The notes: generated by a model from the sequence alone, not told the origin. A stretch of 64,000 nucleotides of DNA from Paraburkholderia caribensis (GCF_002902945.1 NZ_CP026102.1:1984001-2048000), one strand, 5' to 3'; counted from the stretch's first letter, positions 25,039-33,654 are shown. Program-made: numbers and translations.

Positions 25039-26586
25039 TCAGCCCACTCCCACCCTAAACGCCGCCGTCAACTCACTCAACCGCTTAGCCTCATCCGCAA
25101 GCGCCGCCGCCGTCGCAGCATTCTCTTCCACCAGCGCCGCGTTCTGCTGCGTCACTTCATCCATCTGCGTAACCGCGAGGCTCACTTCCTTGATCCCGTC
25201 GCTTTGCTGCTGCGACGCCGTCGCAATCTCGCCAACAATCTTCGCGACCCGAGAAATGGCGGTCTCGATATCGCGAATGGTATCGCCCGCGCCCGTCGCG
25301 ATCTGCGCGCCGTGCGCGACGCGCGACGTCGAATCTGCGATCAGGATGCCGATCTCCTTCGCCGCCGCCGCCGAGCGTTGCGCAAGGCTGCGCACCTCCC
25401 CCGCGACGACCGCGAAGCCGCGCCCCTCCTCGCCCGCGCGCGCCGCCTCGACAGCCGCGTTCAGCGCCAGAATATTGGTCTGAAACGCAATCCCTTCGAT
25501 CGCCGTGATGATGCCCGTCATCTTCGACGAACCGGCGTCAATCAGATGCATCGTCTCGACAAGGCTGCCGACGGCTTCGCGCCCGTGCGCCGTCATCGAC
25601 GATGCGTCTTCGGCCAGCTTGCTCGCGTGCTGCGCGTTCTCGGCGTTCAACTGCACGGTCGATGTCAGCTCGTCCATCGCCGCAGCCGTCTGTTCCAGCG
25701 ACGCAGCCTGCTCCTCCGTGCGCTGCGACAGATCGAGGTTGCCCGCCGCGATCTGCTGTGTCGCCGCCGCGATCGAATCGGAACCCTTGCGCACCGTCGT
25801 GATCGTCGCGCCGAGCTTGTCCTGCATCGTCGCGAGGCCGTGCAGCAGCGTGCCCATCTCGTCCTCAGAACGGATCTCGACGCGCGTGCGCAGTTCGCCC
25901 GATGCAATCGCGTCGAACTGGCCAAGCGCGTCGCGCATCGGCGACATGATCGCCCGACGCAACGCCCGCCAGCTGAGGTACGCGACGCCCAGCCCGACGG
26001 CAATGCTCGCGATGCACGCCGTCAGCAGCGTGCGAAACGTCGCGGACGAATGGTCGGCGGCGGCCTGCGCAGCGTCGTCGAGATATTTCTCCAGCGCGCC
26101 CTGACTCGCGTTCATCGCCGAATACAGGCCAATCAGATGATTCGCGCGGCTCTCGTCCATCCAGTTCGTGTCGCCACTGCCGATCGCCTGGATCAACTGG
26201 TCGATGCCGTCGCGCAGCACCGCCGTGCGTTTCGCGTCGAGATCGTCGGTAAGGCTTTGCAGCGCGGGGGTCTTCGGCAGCGCCCGGAATTCGGCCCATG
26301 CCCTGTCGGCGTCGCCGAGCAGACGCTTCGCGCGGTTCAACTGCTCGCCGAGCTGCGGCGAATGCGGATTGCTCATGGCCCAGTCGAGGCCGAAGCGCGC
26401 CCGCGACATCGCCGTCCCCGAACGGCCCAGCGCCACCACCGACGCAAAATTGACCTCGTACCCGTCGCGCTGCGCCCGGTTGCTCTTCGCCATGCCGAAA
26501 ATGCCGAGCGCGCCCGTCGCGATCAGCAGCACGCCGAGAAACGCAATCGTCGTCGCGATCCGGGCGTTGATGGTCAAGCTTTTCAT
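25039..26586 (-). CDS. Methyl-accepting chemotaxis protein
   Basis: The 515-residue inner-membrane chemoreceptor has transmembrane segments at about 11-31 and 185-205 around a periplasmic four-helix-bundle-like sensor of about 150 residues. A HAMP domain follows (about 207-260), then the signalling domain with the CheA/CheW-binding hairpin tip (EGIAFQTNILALNAAVEAAR). The extreme C-terminus (RVGVG) lacks the NWETF-type pentapeptide that tethers CheR/CheB. The ligand is unknown. The ATG at 26584-26586 follows GAGAGA and starts directly before the first membrane segment. No che genes are nearby, so it feeds a chemotaxis system encoded elsewhere. Confidence 0.95.
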   Translation of the reverse strand: MKSLTINARIATTIAFLGVLLIATGALGIFGMAKSNRAQRDGYEVNFASVVALGRSGTAMSRARFGLDWAMSNPHSPQLGEQLNRAKRLLGDADRAWAEFRALPKTPALQSLTDDLDAKRTAVLRDGIDQLIQAIGSGDTNWMDESRANHLIGLYSAMNASQGALEKYLDDAAQAAADHSSATFRTLLTACIASIAVGLGVAYLSWRALRRAIMSPMRDALGQFDAIASGELRTRVEIRSEDEMGTLLHGLATMQDKLGATITTVRKGSDSIAAATQQIAAGNLDLSQRTEEQAASLEQTAAAMDELTSTVQLNAENAQHASKLAEDASSMTAHGREAVGSLVETMHLIDAGSSKMTGIITAIEGIAFQTNILALNAAVEAARAGEEGRGFAVVAGEVRSLAQRSAAAAKEIGILIADSTSRVAHGAQIATGAGDTIRDIETAISRVAKIVGEIATASQQQSDGIKEVSLAVTQMDEVTQQNAALVEENAATAAALADEAKRLSELTAAFRVGVG

Positions 26587-26766
26587 GTTGTCTGGTCTCT
26601 CGCTGTCTTGCTGTTTTTCGCCAATGAGCCCGGCCGCGCTTGTTCCATATATAAAACATGTTTCCTTATATGGAACTTTAGGCGAGTGTAAGGCGAAAAA
26701 AATGAGCAGACCACTGCTCATTCAGCGCGCGTTGCTAGCCCGCGACACCGGATCAACCTGCCGTCG

Positions 26767-27717
26767 TCACCCAGGCGCGTGCATATAGAACAGCAGCAGC
26801 GACAGCGAAACGAGCGATCCCAGCGTCGACAGCAGAATGGTCTGCGAGGTGATGTGCGCCTCGCGTTCGTAGAACTCGGCAAGCATGTAAGGGCCTGTGC
26901 CCGTCGGCAGCGCGGCGAGCAGCACGGCCATGTCGACCATCGGGGCGGGCAGCGCGAACACACGCGCGGCGATCCACCATGCGAGCGCAGGCTGAGCGAT
27001 CAGCTTGATGGCCGTCAGCACGAACGACGTGACGGGCTCGGCCGCCTGCTCCGCCGGCGTGCGCTTTTCCGCGAGGAACAGCCCGAGGCTCACCAGCGCG
27101 CACGGGCTCGCCGCGCCGCTCAGCAGCTTCAGGAACGTCTCGACGCTGTGCGGCAGCGCGACATCTGCGCTCGCCGCCAGCACACCGAGAATCGGCGACG
27201 CGATCAGCGGATTGCGCAGCAGCCGCCACACCACTTTTGCGCCGAGCTTGTGCGGCGTGCGCTCGGTCTGCAGGCCGATCTCGATCAGCACGATCGCGAG
27301 CGCGAACAGCACGCAGGCGACGATGATCGTCGCGATGGTGGTCGGCGTGAGGCTCGCCCTGCCGAATGCGAGCAGCCCGAGCGGAAAGCCGATGTAGCCG
27401 GTGTTCGGATACGACGCGGCAATCGCGTCGACGCTTGCATCGGCAAGATGCCGCCCGCTGGCGAGCCGCGCCAGCAGCACAACCACGAACACGCCCGCGC
27501 AGGCAATCGAGAACGTCGCGATGAAGGCCGGCTGATCGAGCTGATGCCAGGTCGAATGGGCCATCGTGTCGAACAGCAATGCGGGCAGCGCGAGCCACAC
27601 CACGAAGCGGTTCAGTTCGGAAGCTGCCGTGGGGCCGAGCAGATTGCGACGGCGGCAAAAGAAGCCCGCGAAGATCAGCGCAAAGACGGGCAGCAGGATT
27701 TCGAGCGTAGACAGCAT
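26767..27717 (-). CDS. AEC-family (auxin efflux carrier/malonate transporter type) permease
   Basis: The 316-residue membrane protein has about ten predicted hydrophobic segments in two groups of five, as usual for the AEC family. It opens STLEILLPVFALIFAGFF and has the conserved SYPNTGYIGFPLG motif with the broken helix, and GASPCALVSLGLF-like second-half motifs. Characterised bacterial members export or import small carboxylates such as malonate. Substrate unknown. It is divergent from a LysR gene 107 bases away, its probable regulator. Confidence 0.88.
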   Translation of the reverse strand: MLSTLEILLPVFALIFAGFFCRRRNLLGPTAASELNRFVVWLALPALLFDTMAHSTWHQLDQPAFIATFSIACAGVFVVVLLARLASGRHLADASVDAIAASYPNTGYIGFPLGLLAFGRASLTPTTIATIIVACVLFALAIVLIEIGLQTERTPHKLGAKVVWRLLRNPLIASPILGVLAASADVALPHSVETFLKLLSGAASPCALVSLGLFLAEKRTPAEQAAEPVTSFVLTAIKLIAQPALAWWIAARVFALPAPMVDMAVLLAALPTGTGPYMLAEFYEREAHITSQTILLSTLGSLVSLSLLLFYMHAPG

Positions 27718-27824
27718 GAAGTTGCGGCAACGAAGGTAAAAAGGGAGGAAACGCGCAAGGGTAAGCGTTTACACCTATACAATCCAATGCCGAATCCAAC
27801 CCTCGACGATACTTTTTTTGCATC

Positions 27825-28775
27825 ATGCTCGACGTCAAGCCGCTTCGCTACTTCGTCACGCTCGCCGAAACCCGCCATTTCGGGCGTGCGGCCGCGCGGC
27901 TGAACCTGTCGCAGCCGCCGCTGAGCCGGCAACTAGCTGCGCTGGAAGCCGCGCTCGGCGTCACGCTGATCGAGCGCAGTCCGCGCAGCGTCACGCTCAC
28001 GGCCGCGGGCGAGCGTTTCTACGAGGACGCGAAGGCGATACTCGCGTCGATCGAGCAGGCGGCCAGACATGCCCGCGCGGCGGCCGCCGGCGACACTGGC
28101 CAGTTGACCGTCGGCTTCACGATGTGCGCCGCGTACAGCGTGCTGCCCAGCTATGCGCGCGCGTACGGTGACGCCTGGCCCGGCGTCACGCTCAACCTGC
28201 GCGAAGTCGTATCGAATGATCTGGCGCCGCAGGTGCTGAGCGGGCAGATCGACGCCGCAATCATGTTTCCGGGCGCGCAAAGCAAGGATCTCGACACCCG
28301 CGCGATCTTCACCGAGCCGCTATGCGTCGCGTTGTCGCGCGAGCATCCGCTCGCCTGCGCGCATCAACTGAAGATCGCGCAGCTCGCGCGCGAGCCGTTC
28401 GTGATGGCGTCGGAAGCCGTGTCGCCGAGCCTGCGCGCGACCATCGTCGATCATTGCGCGCAAGGCGGTTTCGCGCCCGATGTGCGCTTCGAAGTGCAGT
28501 TGCAGCAGACAGTGTTGAGTCTCGTCGACGAAGGCGTGGGGATCGCGCTGGTGCCGGAGTCGATGCGCAAGGCGCAACTCGTAGGCGTCGTCTTCAGACC
28601 GCTCGACGACGCGCCGACGATTTCGCAAATGCTCGTCTGGTCGCCGTCGAACCGCAACCCATGTCTGGCGCGGTTTCTGGAGATTGCCTGGAAGCGGCGA
28701 GCGGAACGAAACGGGGAAGAGAGCCGCGCGTCTGCGCATTCAGGCGCAGACGCGGAAAAGCAGCGTTACAGATAA
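27825..28775 (+). CDS. LysR-family transcriptional regulator (BenM/CatM-like)
   Basis: The 316-residue regulator has an HTH at 1-62 (FVTLAETRHFGRAAARLNLSQ, PLSRQLAALEAALGVTLIER). The effector domain (about 92-295) carries a TVGFTMCAAYSVLP start and VDEGVGIALVPESM, typical of the group that senses aromatic or organic-acid ligands. It is divergent from the AEC transporter gene, which it may control. The C-terminal tail after the domain is hydrophilic and extends 10 bases past the start of the stop region of convergent cbtA. Confidence 0.9.
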   Translation: MLDVKPLRYFVTLAETRHFGRAAARLNLSQPPLSRQLAALEAALGVTLIERSPRSVTLTAAGERFYEDAKAILASIEQAARHARAAAAGDTGQLTVGFTMCAAYSVLPSYARAYGDAWPGVTLNLREVVSNDLAPQVLSGQIDAAIMFPGAQSKDLDTRAIFTEPLCVALSREHPLACAHQLKIAQLAREPFVMASEAVSPSLRATIVDHCAQGGFAPDVRFEVQLQQTVLSLVDEGVGIALVPESMRKAQLVGVVFRPLDDAPTISQMLVWSPSNRNPCLARFLEIAWKRRAERNGEESRASAHSGADAEKQRYR

Positions 28776-29536
28776 GCCGAGTTGCGCGCCGATGCAGCCG
28801 ATGCGCGCGCGATGCGTTCGCTGCGCTCGACCAGTGCCCCGAACAACAGGCCGATCGTGGCCCACATGATTGCCTGCATGCCGAGCGCCGTGAAGCGGAA
28901 CTTCCACAGCACGACGGCGGGGAACGCTTCGGGCACTTCGTTGACCGTCGGCAGCGCGATCTGGATCGCGGCGATGATCGCGACGAACACGATTCCGCCC
29001 ACGATCGACGCGTTCCACACGCCGAGCCGCGACACCAGGTGCTTGCGGACTTTCATCGAGAACACCGCCACGACGAGCGACGTGACGATCATCAGGAAGA
29101 ACAGCCCCGTGCGCATGCCGATGGTTTCCGGATCGCCCACGGAAGGCGGATTCGCCGGATACTTGATGGTCGGCACCAGCACGACGGCGACATAGGCGCC
29201 CACTGCGAGCCACGCCGACAACGCACGTGCGCCGAGCCGGCCGACGCGTCCATGCAGATACGCGAACGTCAGCGCGAACAGCCCGCCGAACGCCATGCCA
29301 TATGCGACGACGCCCGTCAGCAGACCGAGGCCCGCCTGCGTGCCGCGGCTGACGAGTTCTTCTTCATGATCGTGAGCGCCGCTGGCGTCGCCGTGATCGT
29401 GCGCGGTTTGCATCTTTTCTTCGAACGAGATCGCCGTATCGACGAGCGGCTCGCCTGCCACGCGCGCAAAGGCGAACGTCAGCAAACCCGCGACGATGCC
29501 TGCGAGCATCCCTCGCATCAATAACTTACCCACCAT
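28766..29536 (-). CDS. cbtA: CbtA-type cobalt transporter subunit
   Basis: The 256-residue membrane protein has about six hydrophobic segments. A His/Asp-rich stretch after the first one (HDHGDASGAHDHEE) probably binds metal. It matches CbtA, the large subunit of the B12-regulated cobalt uptake pair. It follows cbtB by 21 bases, and both lie downstream of a cobalamin riboswitch, so expression should fall when B12 is plentiful. The 3' end overlaps the 3' end of the convergent LysR gene by 10 bases. Confidence 0.93.
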   Translation of the reverse strand: MVGKLLMRGMLAGIVAGLLTFAFARVAGEPLVDTAISFEEKMQTAHDHGDASGAHDHEEELVSRGTQAGLGLLTGVVAYGMAFGGLFALTFAYLHGRVGRLGARALSAWLAVGAYVAVVLVPTIKYPANPPSVGDPETIGMRTGLFFLMIVTSLVVAVFSMKVRKHLVSRLGVWNASIVGGIVFVAIIAAIQIALPTVNEVPEAFPAVVLWKFRFTALGMQAIMWATIGLLFGALVERSERIARASAASARNSAYL

Positions 29537-29557
29537 GGTGATGACTCCCTTACGCGA

Positions 29558-29782
29558 TCAGTGGCAAGGAAAGCCGAGCAGATGGCGGCCGTCGTGCACG
29601 AATTCATGCACGTACATGCCGGGAATCAGCGAAGTCGCGCCCTGTTCGGCGCCGACGAAATAGAGCGCGAGCAGCATCAGCAGGCCGCCGAACAGAATCC
29701 AGGGCAGCAGCTCGCGCAGCGGGATGGGGGTGATGACAGGTTGATCGGTCTGACCGGCGTGGTCGAGAACGGCGTCGTTCAT
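29558..29782 (-). CDS. cbtB: CbtB-type cobalt transporter subunit
   Basis: This 74-residue protein has one transmembrane helix (PWILFGGLLMLLALYFV) and a His-rich C-terminus (VHEFVHDGRHLLGFPCH), the hallmark of CbtB. The His residues are thought to bind cobalt. I chose the ATG at 29780-29782, nine bases after AAGGAG; an ATG three codons earlier touches the ribosome site. A short GGGG/CCCC stem (29798-29812) sits just before the ribosome site and may belong to the riboswitch control region. Confidence 0.93.
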   Translation of the reverse strand: MNDAVLDHAGQTDQPVITPIPLRELLPWILFGGLLMLLALYFVGAEQGATSLIPGMYVHEFVHDGRHLLGFPCH

Positions 29783-29843
29783 GACGGACATCTCCTTGGG
29801 GTTACGCGCCCCGATAGTCGAATGATGAGAGAGGTCGAAGCTT

Positions 29844-29952
29844 GGGTCTGGCTTCCGGCTTGTGTACAGCCTGTTGTGTACGCATTTGCTGCCGATTACA
29901 GTGGCGCGACCGCGCCGGGCTTGCACCGGCTTCCGCGCTTCGAGTGGCGACT
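29844..29952 (-). promoter_or_regulatory. Cobalamin riboswitch upstream of cbtBA
   Basis: On the minus strand the region has the conserved core of the B12 riboswitch: GAAGCCGGTGCAAGCCCGGC (around 29914-29933), GCGCCACTGTAATC (29894-29907), and the downstream AGCCGGAAGCCAGACC box (29845-29860). These are the elements that form the cobalamin-binding junction. The aptamer ends about 60 bases before cbtB, leaving space for a short control stem near the ribosome site. The B12 box differs a little from the common AGYCMGGAGACC form. Confidence 0.92.
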
Positions 29953-30028
29953 ATTCTACGGCTAAACTGCGAAACGCTCTCCTGTTTCTTACCCTCTTTC
30001 TTCCCATTTCCCGGACCCAAGGCCGTCG

Positions 30029-30604
30029 ATGCGCACACGCCTGTTGTTGATCAGCCACCCGGCGACGGCCGCGCAACGCAAGGGCACGTTCCCCGCCGAC
30101 GATCCCCTCGATACCCGCGCGGTCGAAGAAGCCACGTCGTTTCGCGCATCGCATGCCGGCTTGCTGAACGCCGATGCCGCGCTCAGCAGCCCCGCTGCGT
30201 GCGCGCTGGACACGGCGCGGGCGCTTGGACTGGCGGCGACGATCGTACCGGATCTCGCCGACGCCGACTTCGGCCGCTGGCGTGGGCGCCGTTTGCTCGA
30301 CGTGGCGAACGAGGACACGAACGCACTCGACACATGGACGCGCGATCCGTCATCCGCGCCGCATGGCGGCGAATCATTCGATGCGCTGACCTTGCGTGTC
30401 GGCGGCTGGCTCGATGCGTTCGAGCAGCGCGGCACGGTCATCGCCGTCACGCATGCGGGAGTGATCCGCGCGGCGCTCATGCATGTGCTGCAAGCGCCGT
30501 CCGCGAGATTCGCGCGTATCGAGGTGCCGCCCCTTTCCGTCGTCGAACTGCAACGCGATCAGCGCGGCTGGACGTGGTGGCCCGCACCGGACCGTCGAAG
30601 CTGA
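30029..30604 (+). CDS. Histidine phosphatase-superfamily protein, CobC-like context
   Basis: The 191-residue protein shows the phosphoglycerate-mutase-like pattern. His10 in LLLISHPAT is in the place of the usual LVRHGET, and a second His lies in VTHAGVIRAAL, with DADFGRWRGR and PHGGESFDAL in between. The Arg that normally precedes the catalytic His is Ser here, so activity may differ from classic members. It is divergent from cbtB, whose riboswitch lies between them. This suggests a cobalamin-related job such as alpha-ribazole phosphate dephosphorylation, but this is from context only. Confidence 0.75.
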   Translation: MRTRLLLISHPATAAQRKGTFPADDPLDTRAVEEATSFRASHAGLLNADAALSSPAACALDTARALGLAATIVPDLADADFGRWRGRRLLDVANEDTNALDTWTRDPSSAPHGGESFDALTLRVGGWLDAFEQRGTVIAVTHAGVIRAALMHVLQAPSARFARIEVPPLSVVELQRDQRGWTWWPAPDRRS

Positions 30605-30619
30605 GACGCCCGCGCGCGC

Positions 30620-31018
30620 TCACAGCGTCGGACACGACAGCACCTGCTGCGGATTGAGCGTCGTGCCAGGCATGCCGTCGGTGGCGGGCTTGCCCTGCGC
30701 CGGCGTCGCGATCAGGCGCACGGCATCCGTCCCCGCGTTGGCGAGCACGTAGCGCTCGGGGCGGCCTTGCGGCTGCCAGTACGCGCGATAGATGCCGCCG
30801 TCCTTCAACACATGCAGCGTGCCCGGCACCGTCTTGCCGCCCGCGATGAAATCGACGGGCTCGCCGTCGCGCAACGCGAAGCCGCTCGCGGCCGACACGC
30901 TCGATGCGCCCGACGCGCCCGCGCCCGCCAGCACGCCGCACGATGCATCGCCCGTTGCCGCGACGGCCAGTTGTGCGACGGTCCATAGCGCGAGCGGCGC
31001 GATTGCTCTGATTGTCAT
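30620..31018 (-). CDS. Hypothetical secreted protein
   Basis: The 132-residue product has a clear signal peptide (MTIRAIAPLALWTVAQLAVA, cleavage probably after AVAA). The mature part is small and beta-rich: DFIAGGKTVPGTLHV, GGIYRAYWQPQGRPERYVLA, then a C-terminal segment with one Cys. Two cysteines (one near the start of the mature part, one near the end) could form a disulfide. No family recognised. The ATG at 31016-31018 has a GAGG site. It is convergent with the phosphatase gene. Confidence 0.7.
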   Translation of the reverse strand: MTIRAIAPLALWTVAQLAVAATGDASCGVLAGAGASGASSVSAASGFALRDGEPVDFIAGGKTVPGTLHVLKDGGIYRAYWQPQGRPERYVLANAGTDAVRLIATPAQGKPATDGMPGTTLNPQQVLSCPTL

Positions 31019-31231
31019 GGCGGACCTCGAGTTGTCTGGAATCGTCTGGAATGGCGAGCCGAATAGTGCGTCAGGCGCCTCGGGCGCGTTGCAAAGCGCA
31101 TACCCGGCATGGCCTGCGGACATCTGACCGCGTGAATTTTGACCGCGTGGCACCGCGCTTTTTGATGTGCGATAAAAGACGAGACTCAAGAGTCAGATCA
31201 TTCACAAGCGTTCACCGAAAAGAGGCAACTG

Positions 31232-31450
31232 ATGGCTACGCTCGAAGCGTTTCGTTCCGTGCTCGACGATGCACGCACGCCCGAGATCATCCGCAATCAC
31301 ATCATCGATTCGCTGCAGTACGCGCTGCGCAACCACGGCCAGGTTTTCACGTCGAAGGAAGTCGAATGGCTTGCCAAGTGGGACGATGCGCGCATTCCGC
31401 TCGCCGCCAGCCGCGAACTCCAGAAACGCTTGACGCAAACGGCCGACTGA
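31232..31450 (+). CDS. Small conserved-looking hypothetical protein
   Basis: The 72-residue helical product begins MATLEAFRSVLDDARTPEII and has a good AAGAGG ribosome site about six bases before the ATG. The composition is that of a real soluble protein (balanced charges, amphipathic helices), without cysteine or membrane segment. I do not recognise the family. It is followed by a long region without genes, so it is probably monocistronic. Confidence 0.65.
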   Translation: MATLEAFRSVLDDARTPEIIRNHIIDSLQYALRNHGQVFTSKEVEWLAKWDDARIPLAASRELQKRLTQTAD

Positions 31451-31963
31451 GCGCGCCGAGCGGCCGCGCGCGGTGCCGCGCGCCAGACGGGCATGCTCCG
31501 CGAAAGCGGTCGCGGGAAAGTTTCTGCTACCCAAAGCCCTGTTTTTAGGGCATAATATATTTAACGCAGCGCTCTGCCCGCATCACCCGTCAACTTCTTC
31601 ACCGTAACGCGTCAACGTCTTCTCGTCTTCGCCGCGTTGCACTGATTGCATTGCATCCCAGCCGTCCCGTTATCGCGCAACATCATGCAGCGGCAACACG
31701 GCGGTCTTCGTCACTCCGGCCACGCGCTGCACGCCTGAACCCGACGGGGTGACATTCGCTACGTTCGTTGCCCGTGCGGCATCAGCGTATTTTTCTCCAT
31801 CCGTTCCGCGTTGATCGCGGTTGCGTCCGAGCCAGCGCATACGGCTCGCGCGAGACTTTTTCCATTGCGGCGCGCCCCATGGCGCTGCGCCGCCCGCTGC
31901 CTATTCGCCGCGCCTGCCCGTTGCAGTGACGCGCGCCGGCAGCCGCATCACAGGACTGTGTAT
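31451..31963 (+). other. Long gene-free region, candidate long leader of the YKGYE-family gene
   Basis: These 513 bases hold no credible gene. At 31536-31560 there is a short CCCT/AGGG hairpin with a T5 loop followed by an AT-rich CATAATATATTTAA stretch, the best promoter-like sequence here. If transcription starts near 31560, the next gene has a leader of about 400 bases. The leader is pyrimidine-rich. No riboswitch class was recognised. Confidence 0.4.
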
Positions 31964-32251
31964 ATGACGACGCAAGGCATCAAGACGTACAAGGGCTACG
32001 AAATTCATCCGCTGATCTATCCGCGCCGCACGGCGAACGGCGTGGCGCACCGCAATTCGATCGACAGCGGCTATGACGCGTCGGTTCGCATCTGCCGGGT
32101 CGGCGCGAACGCCGCCGCCGATGGCCGCGTGTTCCGCCTGTCGTATTTCCGGCCGTTCGAAGGCGCGGGCAAGGCCCGCATAGCCTGCATGGAGCATGCA
32201 GCACAAGTGATCGACGGCCGGGTCGACGGACAGACGGTTTCCGACCTTTGA
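31964..32251 (+). CDS. Small YKGYE-motif hypothetical protein
   Basis: The 95-residue soluble protein starts MTTQGIKTYKGYEIHPLIYP. The N-terminal YKGYE(I/V)xP motif is shared with the 75-residue protein at 62962-63189, so the two are paralogues of a small family. The rest looks like a compact beta-alpha domain (DASVRICRVG, VFRLSYFRPFEG, a C-terminal helix). Function unknown. It lies upstream of infA (131-base gap), the same direction. The start is set by the shared motif. Confidence 0.7.
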   Translation: MTTQGIKTYKGYEIHPLIYPRRTANGVAHRNSIDSGYDASVRICRVGANAAADGRVFRLSYFRPFEGAGKARIACMEHAAQVIDGRVDGQTVSDL

Positions 32252-32382
32252 TCTCGCGCAGCGCAACGCGCGCATCAGCATCATCGTCTCACCGCATCGA
32301 CGCGGCAGCCTTCGTGCTGCCGCGCAAATTACGCTGCGCGCCGCGCGCGCCGCACCCTTCCCTCATCGACCAGGAGTAATGC

Positions 32383-32646
32383 ATGGCGAAAGAAGAACTG
32401 CTTGAACTGGACGGCATCGTCGACGAAGTACTACCCGATAGCCGCTACCGCGTCACGCTGGATAACGGCGTGGTCGTGGGCGCGTACGCGTCGGGACGCA
32501 TGCGCAAGAATCACATCCGTATCCTCGCGGGCGACCGCGTCACGCTCGAACTGTCGGTCTACGACCTGACCAAAGGGCGCATCAATTTCCGTCACAAGGA
32601 CGAACGAAGCAGCGGCCCGCGTAGCGCACCCATGCGCCGCCGCTAA
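32383..32646 (+). CDS. infA: Translation initiation factor IF-1
   Basis: The 87-residue S1/OB-fold protein opens MAKEELLELDGIVDEVLPDSRYRVTL-like (first half shown by KEELLELDGIVDEVLPDSR) and has the MRKNHIRILAGDRVTLELS core of IF-1. It is longer than the 72-residue E. coli form because of a basic C-terminal tail rich in Ser, Arg and Pro. IF-1 binds the ribosomal A site during initiation. Burkholderiaceae often carry a second infA outside the ribosomal protein cluster, and this location, away from any ribosomal genes, fits that extra copy. The ATG follows AGGAG. Confidence 0.95.
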   Translation: MAKEELLELDGIVDEVLPDSRYRVTLDNGVVVGAYASGRMRKNHIRILAGDRVTLELSVYDLTKGRINFRHKDERSSGPRSAPMRRR

Positions 32647-32769
32647 CGTAGCGGCAACCCACTGAAGCGTCCCGCGCTCATGACCGGCGCGACGCAATGG
32701 TGAATCGACGTACAGGGCAACCGTCGATCACCGTAAGAGATGCGGCATGTGCAACGCATGCCGATCGAT

Positions 32770-33477
32770 TCACCCACGAAAGACCGCACGCGGATCGTCG
32801 CTCGCGCTGGTCTGCATACGCGTCACGACGCGCTCTTCCAGTTCCGCGAGATGCGCGCGCATTGCTTCGAGCGCCGCGTTCAAGTCACCATCGTCCAGCG
32901 CCTCGATGAGCTGCGCGTGTTCGTCGGCGGAGCAGGTCGTGCCCTTCGACGGATCGTAAAGCGCCTTGTACAGCTCCGTCTTCGCCACGAGTTGCGCGAC
33001 GAAGCCCTGCAACTCCGCGCTCCCCGCGATCTGCGTCAGCAGCACATGAAAGTGCCCCGCCAGCCGCACCTGTTCATCCACGCGGCCTTCCTTCAGCGCC
33101 TTTTTCTCGCTTGCGATATGCGCCTTCAGCACACGCCTGTCCTGCGACGACAGCGCACCGCATAGCGCGGTGACGATCCCAGCCTCGACGATCTGCCGCG
33201 CGCGATAGACCTGGCGCACATCCTCCTCCGACGGCGCCGGCACGAACGCGCCGCGATTCGCTTCCAGCACCAGCTTGCCTTCGAACCCCAACCGCGCCAG
33301 CACCTTGCGCAGCGCGCCGCGCGTGCAGTTGAACGCGGCCGCGAGATCGCGCTCGACGAGCTGCGCGCCCGGGCGCAGCCGGCCTTCGAGCAGCGCCGTG
33401 GTGATCGACGCATAGATGCGGTCCTCGACGTTGTCGTCTTCCGGGGCAGGCGGCGGTGTGTGCGGGCGTGTGGCCAT
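32770..33477 (-). CDS. GntR-family (FadR/FCD) transcriptional regulator
   Basis: The 235-residue protein has a winged helix (about 18-80) with LVERDLAAAFNCTRGALRKVL, followed by an FCD ligand domain with metal-type positions (HFHVLLTQIAG, DEHAQLIEALDDGD). It is divergent from a CynX/NimT-family transporter gene, and two perfect TGGTTAACCA palindromes lie in the gap, almost certainly its operators. The ATG at 33475-33477 starts the protein; upstream in-frame codons encode a Pro run and look non-coding. Members of this branch often sense purine-related or other small acids; ligand unknown. Confidence 0.9.
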   Translation of the reverse strand: MATRPHTPPPAPEDDNVEDRIYASITTALLEGRLRPGAQLVERDLAAAFNCTRGALRKVLARLGFEGKLVLEANRGAFVPAPSEEDVRQVYRARQIVEAGIVTALCGALSSQDRRVLKAHIASEKKALKEGRVDEQVRLAGHFHVLLTQIAGSAELQGFVAQLVAKTELYKALYDPSKGTTCSADEHAQLIEALDDGDLNAALEAMRAHLAELEERVVTRMQTSASDDPRAVFRG

Positions 33478-33591
33478 GGTGTGCGAGTGGGAAGGTGGCG
33501 GCGGCGGCCGTATTTTAGCGGCGCGCGGCCCTACGCGCATGAAGCGTCGACAGCATCGGCCCAATACCGGGGATAGCGGATTTGCGCCGAA

Positions 33592-33624
33592 TGGTTAACC
33601 ATTTTCCGATATTATGGTTAACCA
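33592..33624. promoter_or_regulatory. Twin perfect palindromic operators (TGGTTAACCA)
   Basis: TGGTTAACCA occurs at 33592-33601 and again at 33615-33624. Their centres are 23 bases apart, about two helical turns, which favours side-by-side binding of regulator dimers. They lie just upstream of the transporter gene and between it and the divergent GntR gene. The sequence fits the FadR-subfamily TGGT/ACCA pattern. Confidence 0.8.
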
Positions 33625-33654
33625 AACGCTTTCGACTGATCCGTAGGACACCCC

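Noticed and set aside
24931..26691. A 586-codon plus-strand frame opposite the chemoreceptor gene
   Set aside because: It is Arg/Gln/His-rich without motifs, while the minus strand encodes a canonical chemoreceptor.
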